A DNA stretch of 51,445 bases. Origin: WRDS01 sp964492775. Lineage in GTDB: Bacteria > Actinomycetota > Coriobacteriia > Anaerosomatales > PHET01. Location of the stretch: NCBI GenBank assembly GCA_964492775.1, contig CAZBLH010000011.1, positions 1-51,445 on the forward strand, written 5' to 3'. Of the stretch, positions 18,104-27,787 are shown in pieces (position 1 is the first letter of the stretch; each line of letters starts with the position of its first letter). The notes under the pieces were generated by a model. It saw only the letters and a program-made list of their open reading frames with translations. It was not told the origin of the DNA and made no database searches. The position numbers were made by a program, and so were the translations under genes.

Positions 18104-18842
18104 CATCGAGAAGCTGGGCAAGGACGCGCTCACAGCGCTCAGCTCGTATGCCGCAGACCCGTCGCCGATGACCATACTCGCGCTGGCGGGCGAAAAACTC
18201 GCCAAGAACACCAAACTCTACAAGGCGGTTGAGCGCACCGGAGAGGTGCTCGCTCGGCAGCTCGACAAGCGCGACGTGCCCGAGTTCGTCGTCTGGCTGT
18301 TCCGGCAGAAGTCGAAGGCCGTTGAGCCGGACGCGGTCACGGAGCTGATCGCATCCGTAGGATATGACCTCCACAGGCTGTCTGCCGAGGTGGACAAAGC
18401 GGCCACGTATGCGGGTGAGCGCGACACGGTAACGCCCGCAGACATCCGTGCTGTGACCGTAGGCGCGGCCACGACACGCGTCTGGGAGTTCGCCGAGGCC
18501 CTCGGTGATCGGGATTGCCGGCGCGCGCTGCAGCGCGTAGCTGCACTTGAGAAGGAAGGCGAGTCCATCTACGGCATGCACGCCGTCGCTGTCAGGACCA
18601 TTCGCGATCTGATTGCAGCCAGAGCCCTGCTCGATCGCGACGTTGGTGGAGCTGCGGTAATAGCGCAACAGATGGGCCGGCAGGAGTGGCAGGTACGACG
18701 GCTTGTGCGCCAGGCGAAAGGCTTCAAGCGCGAGGAGCTTGCGGAGCTTCTGGTCGCCGCGGCCGATGTCGAGGCACAAATGAAAACGAGCCGGGATTCC
18801 CGGCTCGCTCTGGAACGCTGGATCGTGAAGGCCTGCGGCTAG
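17871..18842 (+). CDS. holA: DNA polymerase III subunit delta
   Basis: Delta subunit of the clamp loader, which opens the beta clamp. The 323-residue protein starts at the ATG at 17871, preceded by GGAAGGA (17860-17866). It shows the family pattern YLIVSEQKLLVDQAL, an FASERRLVIVRDIEKL segment near residue 65, and a C-terminal helical collar (WQVRRLVRQAKGF). It follows comEC, an arrangement widespread in Gram-positive bacteria. Its stop overlaps the convergent rpsT stop by two bases, and its last codons contain the rpsT terminator. Confidence 0.95.
   Translation: MSNTDKAAPLEPVYLIVSEQKLLVDQALERLRKRFAEMGDIDIDMQTFSGENAAADDILIACNTLPFASERRLVIVRDIEKLGKDALTALSSYAADPSPMTILALAGEKLAKNTKLYKAVERTGEVLARQLDKRDVPEFVVWLFRQKSKAVEPDAVTELIASVGYDLHRLSAEVDKAATYAGERDTVTPADIRAVTVGAATTRVWEFAEALGDRDCRRALQRVAALEKEGESIYGMHAVAVRTIRDLIAARALLDRDVGGAAVIAQQMGRQEWQVRRLVRQAKGFKREELAELLVAAADVEAQMKTSRDSRLALERWIVKACG
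18780..18806 (-). terminator. Intrinsic terminator of rpsT, inside holA
   Basis: On the - strand, GAGCCGGG, loop AAT and CCCGGCTC form a perfect 8-bp stem followed by GTTTTCATTT. The hairpin lies 33-61 bases past the rpsT stop, entirely within the last codons of holA. On the + strand the hairpin has no T-tract, so it should act mainly on rpsT. Confidence 0.8.
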
Positions 18843-19102
18843 CCTACGTTGTTGGCTGCCTTCATGATGCCGGACTTGCGGTTGGCTGCCTGGCGCTTGT
18901 GGATGACGCCCTTGGCAGCAGCCTTGTCAAGCTCGCGGGACGCCACCAAAGCGGCGGCCTTGGCGGCCTCGGCATCGCCCTGGTCGATCGCCACGTGAAC
19001 CTTCTTGATGGCAGTTTTGACCGATGACTTCACCGCACGATTGCGCTGGTGCGCCTTCTCGTTGGTGATGACACGCTTCTTCTGGCTCTTGATGTTTGCC
19101 AC
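18839..19102 (-). CDS. rpsT: 30S ribosomal protein S20
   Basis: Small-subunit protein S20, which binds 16S rRNA early in assembly. The 87 residues open MANIKSQKKRVITNEKA from a GTG start at 19102, with AAAGGAC upstream, and show the family core NRAVKSSVKTAIKK. It is the only protein gene on the - strand in this window. It is convergent with holA and divergent from lepA. A rpsT/lepA neighbourhood is common in Actinobacteria. Confidence 0.97.
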   Translation of the reverse strand: MANIKSQKKRVITNEKAHQRNRAVKSSVKTAIKKVHVAIDQGDAEAAKAAALVASRELDKAAAKGVIHKRQAANRKSGIMKAANNVG

Positions 19103-19169
19103 TGCGAACTATGTCCTTTCGAGATCAAACGATGGTGCCCGTGACAGTGGGGTGTCGACGAACCGAGTT

Positions 19170-19175
19170 AGTCTA
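19170..19175 (-). promoter_or_regulatory. Possible -10 box for rpsT
   Basis: TAGACT on the - strand, about 68 bases upstream of the GTG start. The same hexamer is used on the other strand for lepA. No clear -35 is seen. Confidence 0.45.
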
Positions 19176-19206
19176 GCACACGCTACCGGGTGGCGCTACG
19201 TTGTCG

Positions 19207-19227
19207 CGGCTTCGAGTTTGCTAGACT
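19207..19227 (+). promoter_or_regulatory. -10 region for lepA, possibly a leaderless transcript
   Basis: TAGACT at 19222-19227 ends eight bases before the lepA ATG. Transcription from it would start at about 19233-19236, on or next to the start codon. No purine-rich ribosome-binding site lies upstream of that ATG. A weak TTGTCG at 19201-19206 with a short 15-base spacer is the only -35 candidate. Confidence 0.55.
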
Positions 19228-19235
19228 AGACCGCT

Positions 19236-21041
<1,806 letters not shown>

Positions 21042-21062
21042 CGGCCCTGCCGCCGTACGTTC

Positions 21063-22103
21063 GTGACTGCCGAGAAGGACATGCCGTCTACCGTCGCCGA
21101 ACTTCTCGGCGCGCATGCCGTCGTGCTCGCTCCGATGGCGGGAGTCACCGAGGCGCCGTTCCGAGCCATCTGCAAGCGCCTCGGCGCCAGCCTCACCTAC
21201 ACCGAGATGGTGAGCGCGAAGGGCCTTCACTACAACCCGGATTCGCATGCGGCCAGAGCGCTCCTGAGCTTCTCGGCAGAGGAGATCCCGTGCGCGGTGC
21301 AGCTGTTTGGCTGTGAGCCGGAGATGATGGCGGCCCAAGCACGCCGTCTCGTGGAGCAGTATTGCGGTCAGATCGCGCTCTTCGACATCAACATGGGTTG
21401 CCCCGTGACCAAGGTGGTTGCGAAGGGCGAGGGGAGCGCGCTCATGCGCGAGCCAGCCGCCGCGGCAGCGATCGTGCGAGCAGTCGCCGATGCCGTCGAT
21501 GTGCCCGTGACCGCGAAGACTCGCAGCGGCTGGACCGCAGGCGAGGAGAACGCTGTCGAGGTGGCGCTAGCGCTCGAGGAGGCGGGTGCCGCCGCAGTTG
21601 GCGTGCACGGCCGGACTCGGGACCAGCACTACCATGGGCGGGCCGACTGGAGCGTGATCGCGCGGGTCAAGGCTGCAGTGGGAGTCCCGGTGCTCGGGAG
21701 CGGCGACGTGTTCTCGGCCGATGACGTGGTGCGCATGTTCGCCGAAACCGGCGTTGATGCGGTGATGGTCGCACGTGGGGCGCAAGGCAACCCCTGGATC
21801 TTCCGAGAAGCCCGCGCGCTGCTCGACACGGGCACCGCACTGCCTAGGCCCAGCATGGGCGAACGCATCGCCACCGCGCGTGAGCATGCGGCTGCGCTCG
21901 TGGACTTCGCGGGTGAGCGCGCGGTAGTGCGCATGCGCAAGCACGTCGCTTGGTACCTCGCCGAGATGCCCGGGGCTTCCTACGCTCGCGAACGCGTGAA
22001 CTCGGTCACGACGTATGCGGAGCTGAGTGCTCTGCTCGACGAATACGCCGAGTACCTGGCGAGCCTCCACAGGCTTGAATTCACGGATGGCGGGGCGTCG
22101 TGA
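21063..22103 (+). CDS. dusB: tRNA-dihydrouridine synthase (DusB-like)
   Basis: Flavin enzyme that reduces uridine to dihydrouridine in the tRNA D-loop. The 346-residue TIM-barrel protein begins at the GTG at 21063; an ATG at 21081 (MPSTVAELL) is a possible alternative. It shows LAPMAGVTEAPFR, the catalytic cysteine in NMGCPVTKV (Cys113 counting from the GTG), and the FMN-phosphate region HGRTRDQHYHG with GSGDVFSADD. The overall pattern matches DusB, though the subgroup rests on family resemblance. Its end overlaps hemW by four bases. Confidence 0.92.
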   Translation: MTAEKDMPSTVAELLGAHAVVLAPMAGVTEAPFRAICKRLGASLTYTEMVSAKGLHYNPDSHAARALLSFSAEEIPCAVQLFGCEPEMMAAQARRLVEQYCGQIALFDINMGCPVTKVVAKGEGSALMREPAAAAAIVRAVADAVDVPVTAKTRSGWTAGEENAVEVALALEEAGAAAVGVHGRTRDQHYHGRADWSVIARVKAAVGVPVLGSGDVFSADDVVRMFAETGVDAVMVARGAQGNPWIFREARALLDTGTALPRPSMGERIATAREHAAALVDFAGERAVVRMRKHVAWYLAEMPGASYARERVNSVTTYAELSALLDEYAEYLASLHRLEFTDGGAS

Positions 22104-23326
22104 GGTCGCCACAGGAACGGTCCGCCGGGCAGCTGCCCCGCCACCTCTACGTCCACGTGCCGTTCTGCGCGTCGAAATGCGCGTACTGTGACTTCTTCTC
22201 GATTCCTGACCCTGCTGCCGATCAGGTCGCCGCAGTCTTCTCGGCGATCGATCGTGAGATCGCGGCCTGGGCGGAGCTTGGTCTGGCTGGATCGTTGGCG
22301 ACAGTGTACTTCGGGGGCGGGACGCCGTCGCTCGTGCCGGAGTGGGTAACGCGCTCACTTGCGCTGGTGAGACAGCGTTTCGAGTTGAGCGAGGAGGCCG
22401 AGATCACCGCCGAGGCGAACCCCGATTCGCTCGCGCCGCAAGCGCTCGAGATGCTTGCCGAAGCCGGCGTGACGCGCGTAAGCCTCGGCGTGCAGTCCTT
22501 CGACGACACGGTGCTTGCTCTGCTCGGGCGCAGGCATGATGCACAGGAGGCGCTTGAAGCCGCACGCAGGGTGGTCGGCGCCGGGCTTGAGCTCTCGATC
22601 GACCTCATCGTGGGTGTGCCCGGCGAGCCAGCGGGCGCGCTCGAGCGGACGTTCGCGCTCGCGTGCGAGTCCGGTGCACGGCACATTTCGGCGTATCCTC
22701 TGGCGATCGAGGAGGGGACTCCGCTCTGCGCGGCGGTGAGCCGTGGCGAGGTCACCGAGCCGGACGCGGACGCTCAGGCCGAGGCGATGCTCGCGACGGC
22801 GCGGGCGCTTGCTGCCTGCGGGATCGATCGCTACGAGGTCGCGAGCTATGCGGCAGCGCCGGAGACTCAGAGCCGACACAACATCGCGTACTGGACCGGC
22901 GCCCCCTACATCGGCGTGGGACCCGCTGCTCACGGGATGCTCGACGCGGCGACAGCGGTCGCGGCAGGTGTGGTTGCGGCGGACGTCGCGCGAGTGGGCG
23001 CCCGAGTCCGCTACGGCAACGCGGCAGGGATCGAGAAGTGGATTCGCGGTGACCGCGAGATCGAGGTCTTGAGCCGCGATGAAGCGCTGCGCGAGGACGT
23101 GATGCTGGGATTCCGCCTGGCGCGCGGTGTCCCGAGCGCGCTTGTCGCAGCGGCGGGGCTCGACGAGGTCGTCGCGTCTCTGGTCGCCGACGGGCTCGTT
23201 GAGCGCACTGAGGAGGGCTGGCGCACGACGGAGCGCGGCTGGTTGCTCGGCAATGAGGTCTTCGCACGCGTATGGGAAGCCGATACTTCGCGCACATCGC
23301 AGGTCACGCATTCACCCAAGGCATAG
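22100..23326 (+). CDS. hemW: Heme chaperone HemW (radical SAM)
   Basis: HemN-like radical-SAM protein of the HemW group, which inserts heme into apoproteins and is often misannotated as coproporphyrinogen III oxidase. The 408-residue protein has the [4Fe-4S] motif FCASKCAYCDFF (Cys23, Cys27, Cys30). Next come the SAM-binding GGGTPSL motif and LGVQSFDDTVL. The CxxxCxYC-DFF form without a fourth cysteine is typical of HemW, not HemN. Its stop codon lies inside the CIRCE operator of the next operon. Confidence 0.92.
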   Translation: MRSPQERSAGQLPRHLYVHVPFCASKCAYCDFFSIPDPAADQVAAVFSAIDREIAAWAELGLAGSLATVYFGGGTPSLVPEWVTRSLALVRQRFELSEEAEITAEANPDSLAPQALEMLAEAGVTRVSLGVQSFDDTVLALLGRRHDAQEALEAARRVVGAGLELSIDLIVGVPGEPAGALERTFALACESGARHISAYPLAIEEGTPLCAAVSRGEVTEPDADAQAEAMLATARALAACGIDRYEVASYAAAPETQSRHNIAYWTGAPYIGVGPAAHGMLDAATAVAAGVVAADVARVGARVRYGNAAGIEKWIRGDREIEVLSRDEALREDVMLGFRLARGVPSALVAAAGLDEVVASLVADGLVERTEEGWRTTERGWLLGNEVFARVWEADTSRTSQVTHSPKA

Positions 23327-23339
23327 CACTCGCTATACT
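23311..23339 (+). promoter_or_regulatory. Promoter of hrcA-dnaJ embedded in CIRCE
   Basis: TTCACC (23311-23316), a 17-base spacer and TATACT (23334-23339). The -10 falls within the spacer of the CIRCE inverted repeat, so bound HrcA would block RNA polymerase directly. Confidence 0.7.
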
Positions 23340-23349
23340 AGAGTGCTAA
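23323..23349 (+). promoter_or_regulatory. CIRCE operator (HrcA binding site)
   Basis: ATAGCACTC, nine bases, GAGTGCTAA: 17 of 18 arm bases match the CIRCE consensus TTAGCACTC-N9-GAGTGCTAA. It lies 50 bases upstream of the hrcA start and overlaps the last bases of hemW. It predicts negative autoregulation of hrcA and heat induction of hrcA-dnaJ. Confidence 0.93.
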
Positions 23350-23399
23350 GAGACCACGTTCGCAGGCCCGTTGTGTCGGTGCGACTGGAGAGATTGCTC

Positions 23400-24452
23400 G
23401 TGTTGAATGAACGCCGGCGCCGCGTACTGGTGGCGCTTGTGGAGGAGTACATAGCCAGCGCTCAACCGGTGGGGTCGAAGACGCTCGTCGACCGCTATGA
23501 GCTGGGCTGCAGCCCTGCCACGGTGCGCAACGAACTCGCGATCCTCGAGGAGACCGGGTTCGTCGTACAGCCGCATGTCTCGGCAGGAAGGCTTCCCACC
23601 GACATCGGCTACCGCGACTTCGTCGATCGGCTTCTTGAGACCTCGACCTCCGCCGAGAGGACACCGGAGCCGGCCGCCATTCCGCGCGCCACTGAGCTGG
23701 ACGAGCTTATGCGCGAGACGAGCGCCCTGCTCACGCGCCTTACCGACTCGCTCGCCGTCATCCTGGCGCCGTCCGTGTCGCTCTCGCGCGTCAAGCGCAT
23801 CAACCTCGTCGCGTTGACGGCCGATCGAGCGCTGTTCGTGCTCATCACTGAGTCCGGGCAGATCCTGAACCGCTACTTCGACCTTCCCGCCGAGGTCGAC
23901 GCCGAGCACCTTCCGCGGATCGAGGCGGCTCTCAATGAGGCGTTCGTGGGCAAGCGTGCGGCCGAGATCATCCCGCTCAGGGCCCGCTCCACCGAGCCCG
24001 CCGGGAGCGAAGCCACAGTTGACCCGCTGCTGGCGCCCCTGTCGGGCGCCGTCGGCGACAGCGGCATCGTCGACTCGATCCTCGCAGACATCGTCGAGGT
24101 GCTTGAGGAGGCCGACCGCGACCGCCTGTTCCACGTAGGCGTGCCGGCGCTGCTTGCGCAGCCCGAGTTCCACGACGCCGACCGCGCCCGCCCCCTCATC
24201 GAGTGCGTTGAGGACGGGCTCGCGCTGCTCGACGCTCTGTCCTCGGCATTCGAGAACCCGGGCGTCACGGTGCGGATTGGCCACGAGAACACCCGCGCTG
24301 AGCTCGGCGGAATGAGCGTGGTGGCCATCCACTACGGCACCGGCGACTCGGATGGTGTCTTGGGCGTCATCGGCCCGACCCGAATGGACTATCGCCGAGC
24401 GATCGACGCGGTAAGCGCGGTCGCCGACGGGCTTTCTGTCGCCCTGAGCTGA
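23400..24452 (+). CDS. hrcA: Heat-inducible transcription repressor HrcA
   Basis: Winged-helix repressor of class I heat-shock genes. I chose the GTG at 23400, giving a 350-residue protein, because GGAGAG lies at 23387-23392 with 7-base spacing and the sequence then aligns with the family (MLNERRRRVLVALVEEYIASAQPVGSKTL). The long open frame back into hemW is not coding. The N-terminal DNA-binding region includes SPATVRNELAILEE. The GAF-like and dimerisation domains follow, ending YRRAIDAVSAVADGLS. It sits under its own CIRCE operator and is followed by dnaJ, but dnaK and grpE are not in this window. Confidence 0.95.
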   Translation: MLNERRRRVLVALVEEYIASAQPVGSKTLVDRYELGCSPATVRNELAILEETGFVVQPHVSAGRLPTDIGYRDFVDRLLETSTSAERTPEPAAIPRATELDELMRETSALLTRLTDSLAVILAPSVSLSRVKRINLVALTADRALFVLITESGQILNRYFDLPAEVDAEHLPRIEAALNEAFVGKRAAEIIPLRARSTEPAGSEATVDPLLAPLSGAVGDSGIVDSILADIVEVLEEADRDRLFHVGVPALLAQPEFHDADRARPLIECVEDGLALLDALSSAFENPGVTVRIGHENTRAELGGMSVVAIHYGTGDSDGVLGVIGPTRMDYRRAIDAVSAVADGLSVALS

Positions 24453-24470
24453 ACATAAGAGAGGACCCAA

Positions 24471-25631
24471 GTGCCTGCCGGAACCCAAGACCTCTACGCC
24501 ATTTTGGGCGTCGAGAAGACCGCAACCGCTGAAGAGATCAAGAAGGCGTTTCGCCGAAAGGCGCGCGAGCTGCATCCGGACGTCAATAAGGCGCCCGATG
24601 CCGAGGAGCGCTTCAAGGAGGCGAACCATGCCTACGACATCCTCTCCGATCCTGAGAAGCGCGAGCAGTACGACCGCTTCGGCACGGTGGGTCGCGCGGG
24701 AGGCCCCGGCGGCGGGCCGGGCGGGTACCAGTACGTGGACTTCAATGACCTGTTCGGCGGCGGGGGACCCGGCGGGTTCGACATGGGCGACCTGTTCAGC
24801 GCGTTCTTCGGGGGCGCTGCTGGCGGGGTCTCCCGCAGCGCGCGTGTCGAGGGCCGCGACATGGCCATGACGCTTACCGTGACGCTCCAAGAGGCCGCCG
24901 AGGGCGTCGAGAAGGAGATCGTTCTCGACCGACTGGCGACCTGCGACGTGTGCGACGGGAGCGGTGCCGCCGAGGGCTCGGGCGTGACCGTGTGCCCAGA
25001 CTGTGGCGGCTCGGGCCAAAAGGTGGTCATGCGGCGCACCATCCTGGGCGCGATGCAGACCGCCATGCCCTGCGATCGGTGCGGCGCCGTCGGCGAGATC
25101 GTTGAGACGCCCTGCGAAGAGTGCGCAGGTACCGGACGTGTGCCCGACCGGCAGCACGTCACCGTGTCGGTTCCTGCGGGTATCCGCGATGGCCAGCAGA
25201 TCCGGCTGCGCGGGATGGGCGAGGCGGGGATCCGCGGCGCGGCCGCCGGTGACCTGCTGGTCACGGTGCGCATCAAGCCCGACGAGTACCTGCACCGCGA
25301 AGGCGACGACCTGCATTGCAGAGCCACGATATCGGTCACGCAGGCGGCACTCGGCGCCGAGATCTCCGTATGCGGCGTGCTCGAGGACAACGAGATCAGG
25401 GTGCCTGCTGGCACGCAGCATGGTGACACCGTGCGCCTCAAGGGCCGCGGTATGCCGCGTCTCAACTCCTCGGCACGCGGCGACCTCATCGTCCACCTCG
25501 GTGTCAAGGTGCCCAAGAAGCTCACCAAGAAGCAGAAGGAGCTCATGCAGCAGCTCGCCGACGAGCTCGGCGACGAGACATCTGCCGACAAACGGCCGCT
25601 CGAGAAGCTTCGGGACTGGCTCACCGGGTAG
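24471..25631 (+). CDS. dnaJ: Chaperone DnaJ (type I, J/GF/zinc/CTD)
   Basis: Hsp40 co-chaperone that stimulates DnaK ATPase. The 386 residues start at the GTG at 24471 with GAGAGGA upstream. The J domain (about residues 6-70) has the HPD tripeptide in LHPDVNK. A G/F-rich region follows (about 75-115), then four zinc motifs (CDVCDGSG, CPDCGGSG, CDRCGAVG, CEECAGTG) and the C-terminal substrate-binding domains. The third zinc repeat has Ala for the usual Gly after its second cysteine, but both cysteines remain. It is controlled with hrcA from the CIRCE promoter. Confidence 0.97.
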   Translation: MPAGTQDLYAILGVEKTATAEEIKKAFRRKARELHPDVNKAPDAEERFKEANHAYDILSDPEKREQYDRFGTVGRAGGPGGGPGGYQYVDFNDLFGGGGPGGFDMGDLFSAFFGGAAGGVSRSARVEGRDMAMTLTVTLQEAAEGVEKEIVLDRLATCDVCDGSGAAEGSGVTVCPDCGGSGQKVVMRRTILGAMQTAMPCDRCGAVGEIVETPCEECAGTGRVPDRQHVTVSVPAGIRDGQQIRLRGMGEAGIRGAAAGDLLVTVRIKPDEYLHREGDDLHCRATISVTQAALGAEISVCGVLEDNEIRVPAGTQHGDTVRLKGRGMPRLNSSARGDLIVHLGVKVPKKLTKKQKELMQQLADELGDETSADKRPLEKLRDWLTG

Positions 25632-25633
25632 AC

Positions 25634-26416
25634 ATGTCCCTGCACCGATTCTTTCTGACCTCAGAGCTCGCGGCCGGCGATTCCGCGGTTGACGCACCGC
25701 TGTCAGCAGCGGACCTGCATCACGCCTGCGATGTTCTGCGCATCCAGCCTGGGGAGGAGATCGAACTCGTATCGCCGAGCGGCGCGGGCTGGCGAGCGCG
25801 TGTAGAGTCCCTGGGTGACGGAGGCGGCGGCCTCGTGGTCACGCTGCTTGCCGCGCTCGAACGCCGGGGCGGCGTCGCGTCCGCGATCACACTTGTGCAA
25901 GGCATCGCCAAGGGCGAAAAGATGGATCTCATCGTGCGTCAGGCCACTGAACTCGGCGCCGCGGCGGTCCTGCCGATCATCACCACGCGCTGCATCGTAC
26001 GGCTGCCGGAGGGCAAGCGCGCCGATAAGGGCGCCCGCTGGCGTCGCGTGGCCAAGGCAGCCGCCGAGCAGTCCCACCGCGACCGGCTGCCCGAGGTCGG
26101 CGATCCCGTCGACTTCGAGCAGGCAGTGGCCCTGCTTGGCTACTACGATCTTGTCCTGGTGCTCTGGGAGGAGGCAGGCGAGACGGCGCAGGGCATCGTC
26201 TCGGCCATCGCAGAACGCCAGCTTCCGGCGGAGGCGCGCGTCGCCCTCGTTGTGGGCCCCGAGGGCGGGTTGGCCGCCGACGAGGTCGCCGCGCTTGAGA
26301 GCGGTGCCGCTGCGGTGGCGGTCACGCTTGGCCCCGGGATCCTGCGCACCGAGACGGCCGCGGCCGCGGCGCTCGCGCTCGCATCGTATGCGCTCGGCGG
26401 GATGGGCGCGAAGTGA
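25634..26416 (+). CDS. rsmE: 16S rRNA (uracil1498-N3)-methyltransferase
   Basis: SPOUT methyltransferase that methylates U1498 of 16S rRNA. The 260-residue protein has an N-terminal PUA-like region (HRFFLTSELAAGD...). The SPOUT knot follows, with LVQGIAKGEKMDLIVRQATELGA, EQSHRDRLPEV and the SAM-binding VGPEGGLAADEV...LGPGILRTETAA. It starts two bases after dnaJ and overlaps mtaB by four bases; dnaJ-(prmA)-rsmE-mtaB is a common chain in Gram-positives, here without prmA. Confidence 0.95.
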   Translation: MSLHRFFLTSELAAGDSAVDAPLSAADLHHACDVLRIQPGEEIELVSPSGAGWRARVESLGDGGGGLVVTLLAALERRGGVASAITLVQGIAKGEKMDLIVRQATELGAAAVLPIITTRCIVRLPEGKRADKGARWRRVAKAAAEQSHRDRLPEVGDPVDFEQAVALLGYYDLVLVLWEEAGETAQGIVSAIAERQLPAEARVALVVGPEGGLAADEVAALESGAAAVAVTLGPGILRTETAAAAALALASYALGGMGAK

Positions 26417-27747
26417 GCGGGCCGAGCGAGACGCTCTCGGTCGCCTTCACGACGCTCGGGTGCAAGGTCAACCGAGCGGAGAGCGAGCGGATCGCCGCTC
26501 AGCTTCTCGGCCGTGGCGTGGCCGTAAGCGATCCGGATGCCGCCGAGATCATCATCGTGGACACCTGCACCGTCACCGGTGAGGCCGACGCGAAGGCGCG
26601 CAAGGCTGTGCGCCGAGCGCTCGGTCGACCTCGGCAGCCGTTGGTGGTCGTGACTGGATGCCTCGCCGCGCTGGATTCGCAGGGCCTGGCCCAGCTTGGC
26701 GAGAGGGTCGTCGTCGAGGCTGATAAGACCCGGGTGGCCGAACGGGTCGTAGCCGCGCTCGGCGTATCCGGAGACGCGCCGGGACGCGGGGGCTCGTCGC
26801 ACACACCGACGCGCGTGGGCGAGGCGTTTCGGACCCGCGCGACCGTGAAGATCCAGGACGGTTGCGACTGCTTCTGCACATACTGCATCGTGCCCTACGC
26901 CCGGGGAGTGCCGCGCTCGGTTGCGTTCGAGACCGTCCTGCGGGAGGCAGAGGCGCTGGTGGCCGCCGGTGTCGCCGAGATCGTCCTGAGCGGCATCAAC
27001 CTAGGGCGCTATGAGAGTGACGGTCGCGACCTCGCTGACCTGGTGAGGGCGCTGGACGCGCTCGGCGTAGCGCGGCTGCGGCTGTCGTCCATCGAGCCGC
27101 CGGACCTGAGCGAGCGCCTGGTGGGAGCACTCGGCGAAGCCACCTCAACCTGCGCACACCTGCACGTGCCTTTGCAGAGCGGCTCCGATGCGGTCTTGAG
27201 CACCATGGGCCGCGCGTACGGCATCGCAGAGTTCGAGCGCTGGGTCGAGCGGGCGCGCGAAGCCATTCCGGGCCTTGCGCTCACAACCGACGTGATCGCG
27301 GGCTTCCCCGGCGAGACTGACGAGGACGCTGAGCGCACGGCGCAAGCGTGCGAGCGCATCGGCTTCTCGAAGCTACATGTGTTCCGGTATTCGGCGCGCG
27401 AGGGCACTCCGGCCGCTTCGATGCCGCAGGTACCCGCGCCGGTTCGGGCCGAGCGTGCCGAGCGGCTCCGGGAACTCAGCGACCGTCTGCGCCGCGAGTG
27501 GCTTGCCGGCTTGGTCGGCGGCGACGTCGAGGTGCTCGTCGAGCGCACAGAAGCGCAGGGCGCTCGCAAGGACTCGCGCGCGAGCGGCCCCGATGGCCCG
27601 TTCGCCGAGGGGGTGACGCGCGAGTACGCGCGCGTACGCATCCCGCTTGGCTCCGAGTCAGCGATGCACGGTCCGCAGGTGGGTGAGGTGCTGCATGCGC
27701 GGGTTGCGTGCGTCGCCGAGGACGGGGTTCTTCTCGGCAGGCTATGA
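26413..27747 (+). CDS. mtaB: tRNA t6A37 methylthiotransferase MtaB
   Basis: Radical-SAM enzyme converting t6A37 to ms2t6A in tRNAs that read ANN codons. The 444-residue protein opens with the UPF0004 domain (FTTLGCKVNRAESER; further cluster cysteines in VDTCTVT and TGCLA). The radical-SAM cluster motif is Cys151-x3-Cys155-x2-Cys158 (GCDCFCTYCIVPYARG), and it ends with a TRAM-like region. The KVNRAES form after the first cysteine points to MtaB, not MiaB or RimO. It is the last gene of the hrcA-dnaJ-rsmE-mtaB run. Confidence 0.94.
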   Translation: MSGPSETLSVAFTTLGCKVNRAESERIAAQLLGRGVAVSDPDAAEIIIVDTCTVTGEADAKARKAVRRALGRPRQPLVVVTGCLAALDSQGLAQLGERVVVEADKTRVAERVVAALGVSGDAPGRGGSSHTPTRVGEAFRTRATVKIQDGCDCFCTYCIVPYARGVPRSVAFETVLREAEALVAAGVAEIVLSGINLGRYESDGRDLADLVRALDALGVARLRLSSIEPPDLSERLVGALGEATSTCAHLHVPLQSGSDAVLSTMGRAYGIAEFERWVERAREAIPGLALTTDVIAGFPGETDEDAERTAQACERIGFSKLHVFRYSAREGTPAASMPQVPAPVRAERAERLRELSDRLRREWLAGLVGGDVEVLVERTEAQGARKDSRASGPDGPFAEGVTREYARVRIPLGSESAMHGPQVGEVLHARVACVAEDGVLLGRL

Positions 27748-27769
27748 GGCGACCGGCAAAGACGCTCGG

Positions 27770-27778
27770 TGGTAGACT
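27770..27778 (+). promoter_or_regulatory. Extended -10 promoter upstream of phoH
   Basis: TGG followed by TAGACT (27773-27778) makes an extended -10 element; no good -35 is visible. Transcription would begin near 27785, at the head of the long phoH-to-rpoD gene array. Confidence 0.5.
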
Positions 27779-27787
27779 ACGAAGACA

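Noticed and set aside
22100..23326. hemW as oxygen-independent coproporphyrinogen III oxidase (hemN)
   Set aside because: The cluster motif is CxxxCxYCDFF without the HemN-type following cysteine, and the gene context (hrcA-dnaJ) is that of HemW.
23346..25697. 783-residue - strand frame opposite hrcA and dnaJ
   Set aside because: Complement of two well-identified genes; no motif and no sensible start context.
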